Shown here: positions 53,831-64,000 of the stretch, one piece after another
Layout of the letters: every line of letters starts with the position of its first letter
Position numbering within the stretch: position 1 is the first letter of the stretch
Assembly: GCA_022661535.1 (NCBI GenBank)
Contig: JAKULF010000001.1
Location: 1,674,001-1,738,000, forward strand
Length of the DNA stretch: 64,000 bases
Direction of reading: 5' to 3'
Source: Eutypa lata
Lineage: Eukaryota > Ascomycota > Sordariomycetes > Xylariales > Diatrypaceae
Made by a program: the position numbers and the translations under genes
Notes under the pieces: model-generated
What the model saw: only the letters and a program-made list of their open reading frames with translations
Databases searched by the model: none
What the model was told of the DNA's origin: nothing

Positions 53831-54302
53831 TCATTTTAACATTTTTATTTATTTTAATTTTTCATTCTTCATTAATTCACTGTAATAAGTAATCATTGCT
53901 TCCCACTGTGCCTACGTAGTTACAGTCCTTGATTAATTTCTAACTCTGCTTTTTGATGTTGAAGCGTGGCGTCGTGTGGCTTGAGATAATCAGTAGAATA
54001 GAGAGTGCACGTGATTTCATTCATTGGTTTCCCCCCAATTACAAAGTTGATTATTCTGATTGGTTCAAGCTTCACATCATAGGTCCACTCATAATGTCCT
54101 AAATTCTAAGATGCCGAATTGATGATCTCAAAGCTGTCAAGAATTCGCCGCCTACCCGAGCAACTGGCAAATGTTCAATTGAACTCAACTCAACCCTCAC
54201 TTTCTTTACCGTCCACCATCGCCTGCCTCGCCACTCTCCTAACTTCAACTACTGTCTCTCCTCGACGTCCAGAATTGCATACCGACCGAAAACACACCCA
54301 CA
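53831..54302. promoter_or_regulatory. Promoter region of NDUFS8
   Basis: About 470 bases of ordinary composition from the edge of the AT block to the NDUFS8 ATG. No gene seen. Confidence 0.5.
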
Positions 54303-55311
<1,009 letters not shown>

Positions 55312-56281
55312 AATTAAAATTTTGGGGTCTCGGTCAGGGGTTTTTTTTTTCTGCGTTGGTTGGTTGGAACTGGAGAGGGCTGGTGGGCTGGGAGAGCATA
55401 TTGTAGCTAGCATTGTAAATATTACTTGCCTACTTACCTAGAAATAACTAAAGAAAAAGCATATCTCATTTGTGATGATATCCTGTTGGGTGCTGGGAAG
55501 ATGACCTAACCAGCAAACTGAGTCTATCTATCTACGTACATCTAACTCCATGCAAATTGCAAAAGAATGCAGCCACTTTATGGGGTCATGTAGAAAACTA
55601 CTCAACAAGTATTAGTCCAATGGGAACAATGACGTTGCTACTAACTGGATAGAATATATATACATGCACTCCGTAAGACTTCCTGTATGGAGTACCTAAC
55701 TTTCTACACCCAACGGCGGGATTAGGTAATGCGCAGTATTTGTCGCATTAGCAATAAGGAGATGCTACAGATGGCAACGGGATAGGTCAGCTGGCAGTTC
55801 AATCTGTTATCCCTTAATTATCTGTAGCCTATCAAATGACGTAGATTTCCCATTCACATCCCTCAAGTTTCGACCCGAATTGACCGATTTCCCCGACGCC
55901 CGAAGCGACTTTTAGCTTAAAGCTCGGATCATCTTAGTTAGGTGGGATTGATTGGTTACCTAAGCTAACTGAGCTCTTCACCTTGCTCGGTTTACTGGGT
56001 CTGATTGCTGTAGCGTAGGCTTTTAGAGGCTAGGTACTGTACTCAATGTACTGAAGTCTGTACTGCACCTAGGATTTGACACTGACGAGAAATTTATCAT
56101 CGTCTTTTCAGGTTACGTCCACTACTGACTATCACCTTTTACACCATCACCGCCACCACAACCACCACGACTCAACCTCGACTACTTTGCGCCTCCCTCT
56201 TCAATTGGCCGTCTTCTATCCATTTGAAGTTCATTTCTTGAGCATCTCTTACATACATACACACCACACAACCCAAAAAAA
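55312..56281. other. Intergenic between NDUFS8 and acyl carrier protein
   Basis: About 970 bases; it should hold the NDUFS8 3' UTR and the ACP promoter. A TTTTTTTTTT run lies near 55341. Nothing else recognised. Confidence 0.5.
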
Positions 56282-57308
56282 ATGTTCCGCACCGCATTAA
56301 TCCGCACTGCCGCCCAGGCATCCCGCGTCGCCAGACCCGCCGTCTTCCGAGTTCCGACTGCTAGAGGAGTCGCTCCAGCTACTGCTGTTTCCCGTTCCGT
56401 TGCGCCGAGATGGGCTGCCGTGCGAATGTACTCGGCTGCTGCTTCGGGCGATAAGAAGTCCGAGGTCGAGGGTCGCATTCTCTCTATATTGCAGGGTTTC
56501 GACAAGGTTAGTAGTGATTGATTCATTGATTGATGTGGTTTAGTTGTGTTTTGGGTTGTTGTGGTCGTGTTCCTTTTGGGGAAAAATAGGTGGATGGATG
56601 AGTGGATGAGCTTTAAGGGACTCTTGCGAATTTGAGATATTCCTGAGAGGGCATCTCGCGGGATGAACATGGGATGAACATGGGATGGACGGGAATATGC
56701 GGAAACCGCTAAGACATTGCCATTTCCCAAGCTTCAAGTCATGCTGCTGGATTGTTCTCGATTATGGATGACCTAGGGAAAGGAGACGGACGAGCTTGCT
56801 TGTGTTTGCTTTGTTGAGCTTGAACATTCTGCTAACTTTCTTCTCTTATAGGTCAAGGACCCAAGCAACGTATGACAAAAACTCTTCCCTACGATGCTAC
56901 TTCGCATGGTGGTAGTCGAAACAGAACAGTACCGGTTTACTGAATCTTCTAATAGGTCACTCCCAACTCGCACTTCACCAACGATCTCGGTTTGGACAGC
57001 TTGGACACGGTGGAAGTTGTCATGGCGATAGAAGAGGTAAGCATCTTTGCCCCTCCCATGAGACACCTGGCTGCGCAATGGCAGCTTTCTTTCGGGAGCT
57101 GCCTTTCATGAATACTCGGAACTAGCTGTTAACATTTTCTACAGGAGTTCAGCATTGAGATCCCTGACAAGGATGCTGATGCTATCCACAGTGGTACGTG
57201 CACTCACATTCAACCCCTAGCATAAGCATGTATATATACTGACTTTTTACCCCTGAAACAGTTGACAAGGCAGTCGAGTATATCCTGAGCCAACCGGATG
57301 CCAACTAA
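56282..57308 (+). CDS. Mitochondrial acyl carrier protein (NDUFAB1 type), five exons
   Basis: Exons are 56282-56506, 56852-56869, 56956-57036, 57145-57193 and 57262-57308; introns are 345, 86, 108 and 68 nt. The frame closes at TAA with 139 aa. The presequence is basic and Ala-rich (MFRTALIRTAAQASRVARPAVF). The mature ACP reads VEGRILSILQGFDKVKDPSN, VTPNSHFTNDLGLDSLDTVEVVMAIEE, EFSIEIPDKDADAIHS and VDKAVEYILSQPDAN. Serine in GLDSLD is the phosphopantetheine site. The protein works in mitochondrial fatty-acid synthesis and is a complex I subunit, which fits its place about 1 kb from NDUFS8. Exon 2 is only 18 nt (VKDPSN) and is supported by splice signals and family sequence. Confidence 0.93.
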
Positions 57309-58865
57309 GCGCTCCTCCAAAATCTGTATATTAGAGCTACACTATTCTCCCGCGGCTAAAGAGAATAAGATTACGTCAGACATCATGTCTTTTTTTAAAG
57401 AATTAGGCTCCTAGCACTGTTCGCGGAGGATCTGTATGCACGAGAATTCTATTGAAATGAGGAGGTCGACTCTATTAATCGTCATGGTGGTGGTCGTCGA
57501 TCGCATATGTAGGTAGTTTGTCAGGGGGAGACACTTTGGGAACTACCCACCTCCGGCACGCAAAGTCATGGACGGAGATTCCCCCTATCTTGTCATATAC
57601 AAAGCCAACCAACCAACTAAGCCAAACCGCGGTCTGGTCTTAATGACTTCGCCTCCTGAACCCCATGTACAATTGTATAGATCTTTTCTTCTGCATATAA
57701 ACTCCCATTTCCAAAGACTACTACTGCTATGGTTGATGTTAACCTCTGCGACACCTGATTAGTGGCTGCTCTAAATGATTGCGACTCCTCAAAACCGTCC
57801 TGGTCATGCTCTCATAAATTGGCATGATGGATCACGAGTTTCAGCTTGTAATTTCTGTTATTGAACTGCGAACTATCTTCACAGAGGTCGGCGATGCACA
57901 GCATATCGCAAGTTTGACGCGGTACACGCAATCAGAGGTGTAGTTTCATACATCAACGGAGACTAGAACATTCAAAAACCAAAGGAGATAGATTGTGGGA
58001 GTCCCCCCTCTGCCCACTAATCGCCTAGGCTGTCAAAGGTCACCCTTTCATCCCGCATACTGTGAACGTAGATATGAAGGCAACTTTCGTCCAGGGAGTT
58101 CAAAATAGTTCACCGGGCCCGTCGTCTGTACTTTCATGTTAGCTTACTTGCCTTGTGTTCCTCCTTCCCTGTGAGAGGTTTATAGCGAGTAGTTTATATG
58201 CACCAATTAGATGAGAATACTTGGTTGATACCTCTACACCAACCACTGTTAGGCGATATGTTAGGCGATACGATCGAAAGTGATGGCATAGGTACATATA
58301 TAAAGTATGATAGTAGCGGCTATCTCAGTGTCTCGGGTGTACGCAAGGAGAACTGACAGAGACATTTCAACCTCGAGGAACGCAACGTGGCTGAGTACCA
58401 CGTAGTGGTGGAGTATCTACGACCAGCCCCTGAACGCAGCGAATGGCTCCCAGATGAATGTTCAGATTCAACTTCACCATTCTCACCTTTCACCTTAAAA
58501 ACCAATGGAACTGAAAGCTGAGTACCCAAGTATCAACGCAAGTGATCTTAAAAATCAAAAATAACCCACGTTGAAAGGTTACACTACTGGCATGCTGGGA
58601 GACGATTATGAACGAGATGGACATTCGCAATTTATGGTGCAAATATATACCCTCATTATATCTAACAACCTCTATATACCACTCTCTCATGTCAAAAGCC
58701 CCTTATTCCTGAGGTCAGAGCTAAGTTCCACATCTAGCAAACTCAACTCATCCACCAACGCACGCACGCATCCCCCGCAAGGCACTTACACCACCCCAGT
58801 ACACCACCCCAGTACACCACAATCAAGTTTAGCAGGTCAACTAATCTGTCATCAGTATATAGCCG
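57309..58865. other. Intergenic between ACP and LPMO remnant
   Basis: About 1.55 kb in which I see no gene. ACACCACCCCAGT is repeated at about 58789-58820. Confidence 0.45.
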
Positions 58866-60224
58866 CTAAAAAAAAGGAAGTAATTAAAGATACTTACAGG
58901 CTCGGGGCCCGGAACGGTGTAACTGGTGAAGTCGGAGTAGATCTGAATCATTCGTTTAGTAAGCAAGCAAGCAAGCACCATACATGTCTCTCATAAGTCA
59001 AAGGGGATATACTTCCCTCCACCACAAAAGGGAGAAAGGTAGGTAGGTAGGTAGCTATGTAGGAAAGCCATCCATCTACCTACCTATCCATATATCTAGG
59101 ATGAAAGAAAGGAAAGGAAGGGAAGCAGAGATGAAACTCACATTAGCAGTGTATCCCGGATCGGTCTCCTTGAACGCGCCCGGGATCAGCGCCGTCTGCG
59201 GGCTCGCCGTCCCGGTACCGCCCGCCACGCTGATCTGTGCGCACGAGATGTAGAACTGCGGGATGCCTGACGGCCATGGGTTGTGGATCGCGAGCGACTG
59301 GATCCGCAGGAGATACTCGCCGTCTTCGATGCAGCGGGGGATCTGGGAACTGTATGTTTCTGTGGTGGGAGATGGGGTTGTTAGTAGTGGGTTACTGTAT
59401 AGCGAGTTGTGAAGGTGGAGGCAGGTAGGGAGGGGGAAAGGGGAGAAAGGAAGGAGATAGGTAGGTAGGTAGGTACATATGGATAACTCACGGTACATGG
59501 GCCAGCTCGACGACTCTCCTTCAAAGGTGGGACCTGCGCAAGAGTTTGCTTGTGAGTTTGATTTCCTGCTTGGACGGGAATATCATCAGATATTGGTTCA
59601 TGAGCCTACCGAAGTCCTTGAACTTGAACCAATCACCGCTTCCATCGTAGTCTGCTACGCTGCCGGGAGCCTTAGAAAGGTACCTGGGTTACATTAGCGT
59701 GTGTACGATATAACTACCTAGCTTCTAACTCATGTAGAACGAGATATCATACAGAGAGATGAGTCCCTAGTAGTACACGGGCTGTATATCTGTTAGTTCA
59801 GTCGCATCAAGCAAGGAGACGGCTGTCATAATGCAGCTACTTGAAATCACGCACCGTGTCCAGAGTAAAGGTGAAGGTATCGCCAGCATTCAAGGCAATG
59901 GTCTCAGCCGACTGAGCGCCAAGGTTGCATCGCAGGTCGTTCGAAGCGAGATCCGTCACGGGGGAGTTGCCGTTGGTGTGCTCGCGGACTTGAGGGTTTC
60001 TACGTCAGTCTGATAGCTCTCAACTTGAATATTTCCCAACGAGATTTGAACTGTTCTCTCCGCATATAGAAGGACACAAGAGTCATATCGGAAGAGAGAA
60101 TAGACATACTGTGTTCCCACACCGCGAACTCCGTATCGCCTACTGCGAGCTGCTGGAAGATGTAATGAGCTGAGGCGGGCGTGGCCGCTAGGGCAGCGGC
60201 GAGAAGACCGGCGAAGCTCTTCAT
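58866..60224 (-). pseudogene. AA9 lytic polysaccharide monooxygenase, inactivated by a stop and loss of a copper ligand
   Basis: Exons that keep the family frame: 60110-60224, 59855-59988, 59753-59781, 59610-59683, 59492-59533, 59142-59359, and 58898-58942 or read-through to a TAG at 58866. The signal peptide MKSFAGLLAAALAATPASA precedes His-1 (HYIFQQL), which would bind copper. Then come [36 protein letters not shown], the broken exon, [61 protein letters not shown] and YSDFTSYTVPGPEP. In exon 3 the expected PVYHQGP reads P-V-Y-Y-stop-G-L: the second copper histidine is TAC and the next codon is TAG (59767-59769). The other acceptor (8 bases earlier) shifts the frame. All three changes fit C to T, two at CpA. 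Most introns contain TAGG or CAAG microsatellites. Confidence 0.8.
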
Positions 60225-61201
60225 CTTGGAGTTGATTGCTGGCAGACTGACTGAGTGCTGTGCTAGTAGAGTGATGAGGAAGCAACACTAATGTAATGAT
60301 CACCACGGGAGCCAACAAGAGGGAGGGAGGAAAGCCTGAGATATATCAGATCTATAAGTGGGACCCATGATACCACGAGATATGTATTTACATAGCCAGG
60401 AGATCTACGCAGGGGGAAGGGGAGGCAGAGAAGGAAAAGCTAACCGCCATCCCCGATACTTTGTTCTTCCACCAGTGATGTCGTCAGCGCATGATTCTAC
60501 GTAGGTATGTATGGATTTACGTCTCTGGTTGACAGAATGAATGAATGAATCACATGAAATCCAGGATTGCGAGAGGTAAGGTACAACCAATGGGGGCGGA
60601 TCAACAGGGACGGCATAGCGAAGGATGTCGTGGGGCTGTGGAGTGCGTGGTTCCCTAAAAGGGAAATACCGGAAGGAGATTAAATCTGGCAGGTCGAAAG
60701 CATTGGAACCACTGTCGCATATACACATACAACATGATGTCGTTATCCCTACCCAAGTTAAGCATGCCACACGGTCCGCTTGGCGTTTTCAGCATATTAA
60801 TATCGAGACATAAAACCAGGTATACTCGATGTTTGATATAAAACAGAATGACGAATAGGGAGGTCTACCGAAAGGAAACCGCCAAACCGCCAAACCGTCT
60901 CATGCATTGCATTACCACTCCTCGGCACGATCGCGGACTTTCACTATATTAAGACGATGCATGATGTTGTCATTAATCTGAGAAGAGGCAGAGAGGGAAA
61001 TAACAGCCTCCTCCTATTTCGACCATCAGATGTTCATTTTTGGCTATCTTCCGAATATAAGCGACGATTTCCCAAATCCCAACAGCATTCATACATGTAG
61101 TTATGTAGATATGTAAGTAGGGAACTTAGATACGCATTGCCATGCCATGCCACGCCATACCATCCCAAACCACGAAGCTGAATAACCGCGTCACGTCATT
61201 T
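60225..61201. promoter_or_regulatory. Intergenic: promoter side of the LPMO remnant
   Basis: About 980 bases between the LPMO start and the SDR stop, both on the minus strand. No other gene seen. Confidence 0.45.
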
Positions 61202-62251
61202 TCAAACACACCTTCCGCCATCCACTTCGAGATTGACACCGGTGATGAAAGCAGCCTCGTCGCTCGCCAAGTAGCAGCACGCATTCGCTACGTCGGTCGG
61301 GGTGGATCCTCGGCCGAGGGGGACCAGCGACTCGAACGCCTTCCGGTTTTCCGGTGTGTCGGGCTTTCCGATGAATAGATGTGTCCTAGTTATCATTATT
61401 ATGTGTGAATGAATATACAATGTTCTGGAAAGTTGTAGGTAGGGTAGATATCCTGTAGGTAGATTGTAGAGCTTCGCGTTCCGGTGACTCAACTTACATT
61501 GCTGTGCTTCCGATCACCGGGGATACCGAGTTGAATCGGATTTGCTGCGGGGCGTACTCGACGGCCATCGTCTAAAGAATTGTACATCCCGAAGGATATG
61601 AAAGTCAGCTACAAATACCAATGTGTCTTTACAGATAACCACTCGTAGCATGAATGAACTTTCCCGTGAAGCCTAGAAACCAGACACTACCTTGGATCAA
61701 TCAACCAGCCAACTCACCTTCGTAGCATTAATAACCGCCGCCTTCGAAGCATTATACCACGTCAAGCGCGGTCTAGGCCGAACCCCCGCCGTAGACGCAA
61801 CCTGCACAAAGCAGCCCGCCCTCTTACTCTCGAGGAAATACGGCACCAGCACGCTAGACGACAGGTACACGGACCGCACGTTGACGTCCATGACGAGGTC
61901 GAAGTCGGCGTCCGCCACGTCCTCCGTCGCCTTGTTGGCGTACGTCGCGCCCGCGTTGTTGACCACGATGTCGAGCCGCCCGAACCGCTGCAGCGTCGCG
62001 GCGAGCAGCGCGGCCCATTCCTCGCGCTTCGTCACGTCCGTCCGCGCGAACGAGCACCCGAGTTCCGTCGCTGTCGCCTCTCCTGCTTCGCCGGATAGGT
62101 CGGCGATCATCACCTGGGCCCCCTCCGCTGCGAACTTCGTTGCGATGCCCCGCCCGAATCCGGCTGCGCCGCCGGTTACGATGGCTACTTTGCCTTGGAG
62201 GCGGGGGCCTGCTGCTGTTGCCATGCTTGTGGTAGTGGGGGTGGTGAGCAT
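61202..62251 (-). CDS. Short-chain dehydrogenase/reductase (SDR), three exons
   Basis: Exons are 61718-62251, 61498-61571 and 61202-61385; introns of 146 and 112 nt begin GTGAGT and GTAAGT. About 263 aa from ATG 62251, or nine residues fewer from the second Met. Classical SDR motifs: cofactor TGGAAGFGRG, ADLSG after beta-2 (an Asp that favours NAD), NNAGATYAN, the catalytic Ser in VQVASTAGV, YNASK (Y-x-x-x-K), then TMAVEYAPQQIRFNSVSPVIG and the C-terminal ASDEAAFITGVNLEVDGG. Substrate cannot be told; this group includes many glucose/ribitol-like and secondary-metabolite reductases. The middle of exon 1 (about 61850-62110) is strikingly GC-rich. No break seen. Confidence 0.93.
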
Positions 62252-64000
62252 GTAGATATCTTAGTGTGTGATGAGATCAGATACGAGGCGCTTGAAGGTA
62301 AGAACTTGTATGAATTGTAACTAGGTGAGGCGTAAGCGTTAGAGGAGATTGACAGTTAGCGTTTCTACCTCGCTGGACCTCCTTTCGAGATGCCTGCATA
62401 AATGCTGTTAAAACCGGGCCTATGGACCTGACTTGTATAGTAAGTATAGCTAGGCCTGTAGCCACTAAGGTTGCTAGCAAACGCGGGGAATACCTAAGCT
62501 AACACATGCATCTCATGCGGGGAAGGGATATACTCCGACATACGATCGCAAAGTATATATCAGCTAGCTGATTAGATAACGGCAAATCATCAATTCGATT
62601 CTCTCTTCGTGCGGCTTGCGATGAGGATGTATGGGATTGCTACGGTCTTATTTAAGGGGTCTTTCAATATGAACTTTATTATATTGTACCATTGGGATCT
62701 GATGAAAAATCATGTTTTAAGGAGGAAAAGGGGTAGCCTAAGAATCTCATTGCATGTACATTAGGATGATGAATATACCAATGAGATATTGTAGTGTTCA
62801 TGGGATTATCTGATTAATCGACGGTCTTTAGGATAATAAAGCTGCAATAAGATCACGTATTCTTGTGTACATCCACAACTTCAGACTTACGAAACTTATC
62901 TTCGGTGTTAAGGAGGTTGTTAGGGGCCCATGGATCTTTGATGGATCCAGAGTGAGGTATCCATTCTGTGACTGTCATATGATAAAGTGTTATCTTCTAT
63001 TCTATAGGTGAGGTCGGTTAGTTCTGGTGTTGGAAAAGGTAAATGGGATTGGTGTATCTACGACAAAGTGAGAATGCTAGTGGAAGAATTCCTGCTGAAT
63101 TTCATATTTTAATATAGTATATAAGGTAATTAGACATTCCGATGCATGGATAGCTGTTGGACGTTAGTTTCTTGTTTTATGTAAAGGCATAATTAAATGT
63201 AGTTGTAGATGTTGGAGTGACTTACTATCAACTGAGCATAAATATGCAAAGATTAAGCCATATCACATGTAAAATGACGTAGATTTATAGACGACACACG
63301 GTGATTCTATAGTTCATGGATTTATTTCAGCCCCCGTACTCACCAGGGGATGGTAATATATCACAGACTGGTTGAATCTCCGTTAGACATTGCTCCCCTG
63401 AATGGGAGGAATGATACAATTGTGGAACTGGATTTCGACGAGAAACCCTTCAAGAAATGATTGCATGCATTTTCGACTAAAGGAACCCATATATCATCCA
63501 GTGAGCTAATCTAAGGTGACACCTCGAGTTAAGTCGTCAGCTTATCTATACTCTTATTCATCTGCAAGCAGCGGCGAATATCGGAAGACTTGTGGGTCCT
63601 TCCCCTCCGAATGCCGTAATCATGAATTCATCTATTCAGGTTAACATAACATAGTCGTCTCTATTCATAAATCCTGTACTAGCTAATATTGACTAATATC
63701 GGAGGTTGTGTAATGATATTACAAGAGCTTGTTGTGTATGTTTTACATATGTTTTGGGAATCCAATATCAAACTCCAGCAAGTTGATGTTTATAACTCAT
63801 TATATTACCATGGAAACTTCGCAGTCTTTGATTTGTATCAGGGCCATATGATGGATGAAGTGGCTGAACAGAGTGTCTACTAGCTGGCGCCCTGCCTAAA
63901 GGCTCATGCATAAGTAACCCCGCCCTCAGCCAAGACAACGTAAATCACAGAACGAATCATTAAACTTTAACCGATACACCAATATCGTCCTCTGCGCTAG
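62252..64000. other. Gene-poor right end of window
   Basis: About 1.75 kb upstream of the SDR with somewhat raised A+T. Short open frames exist (minus 62860-62990, plus 63689-63883) but none resembles a known family to me. It should hold the SDR promoter near 62252-62400. Confidence 0.4.

Noticed and set aside
56182..56730. 182-codon minus-strand frame opposite the ACP gene
   Set aside because: Antisense of the presequence exon and intron; no motif.
61692..62255. 187-codon plus-strand frame opposite the SDR
   Set aside because: Shadow of the SDR exon, which carries TGxxxGxG, NNAG and YxxxK.
62860..62990. Minus-strand open frame containing TVTEWIPHSGSIKDPWAPNN
   Set aside because: It looks protein-like by eye, but is about 44 codons, has no start or splice context I could extend, and I recognise no family.

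Overview
The window is nuclear DNA of a filamentous ascomycete (Pezizomycotina, most likely a Sordariomycete; the class is inference). The evidence is: many short GT..AG introns of about 40-150 nt, Zn2Cys6 and Fungal_trans_2 regulators, a HET-domain gene, DHA1 and inositol-type MFS transporters, an AA9 lytic polysaccharide monooxygenase (LPMO), a DUF7924 protein, nuclear complex I genes with mitochondrial presequences, and a block with the signature of repeat-induced point mutation (RIP). Exon structures were assembled by hand from reading frame, splice signals and family resemblance.

Left part (1-16.5 kb): an accessory, cluster-like stretch. It holds the C-terminal end of an ARCA-like regulator, a second NADPH-cytochrome P450 reductase, a second ARCA-like regulator without a visible DNA-binding domain, an inositol/sugar MFS transporter, a beta-lactamase-fold (LovD/EstB-like) hydrolase or acyltransferase, a DHA1 MFS exporter, a Zn2Cys6 regulator and a HET-domain protein. 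No P450, PKS, NRPS or terpene synthase is in view.

Middle (16.9-41.1 kb): complex I subunit GRIM-19/NDUFA13, a 741-bp fold-back transposable element with 130-bp near-identical terminal inverted repeats, FCP1 CTD phosphatase, a long gene-free stretch, a DUF7924 protein, a protoglobin-domain protein, a secreted GH36 alpha-galactosidase, and a divergent pair made of a helical-domain pseudokinase and a kinase with intact motifs.

Right part (41.1-64 kb): two pseudogenes (rhodopsin-like membrane protein, O-methyltransferase) and an intron-bearing tRNA-Ser(AGA) stand at the edge of a 9.6-kb AT-isochore. The isochore is two almost pure A/T blocks (44.2-49.6 and 50.7-53.8 kb) almost without CpA/TpG, separated by an unmutated 1.1-kb island with an 8-bp tandem array and tRNA-like sequences. 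Beyond it are two more complex I genes (NDUFS8 and the mitochondrial acyl carrier protein), an AA9 LPMO interrupted by a stop next to a lost copper-ligand histidine, and a short-chain dehydrogenase.

The most noteworthy items are the RIP-saturated isochore with its protected island, the fold-back element sharing the island's octamer, the RIP-like lesions in neighbouring genes, and the divergent pseudokinase/kinase pair beside other allorecognition-type genes.
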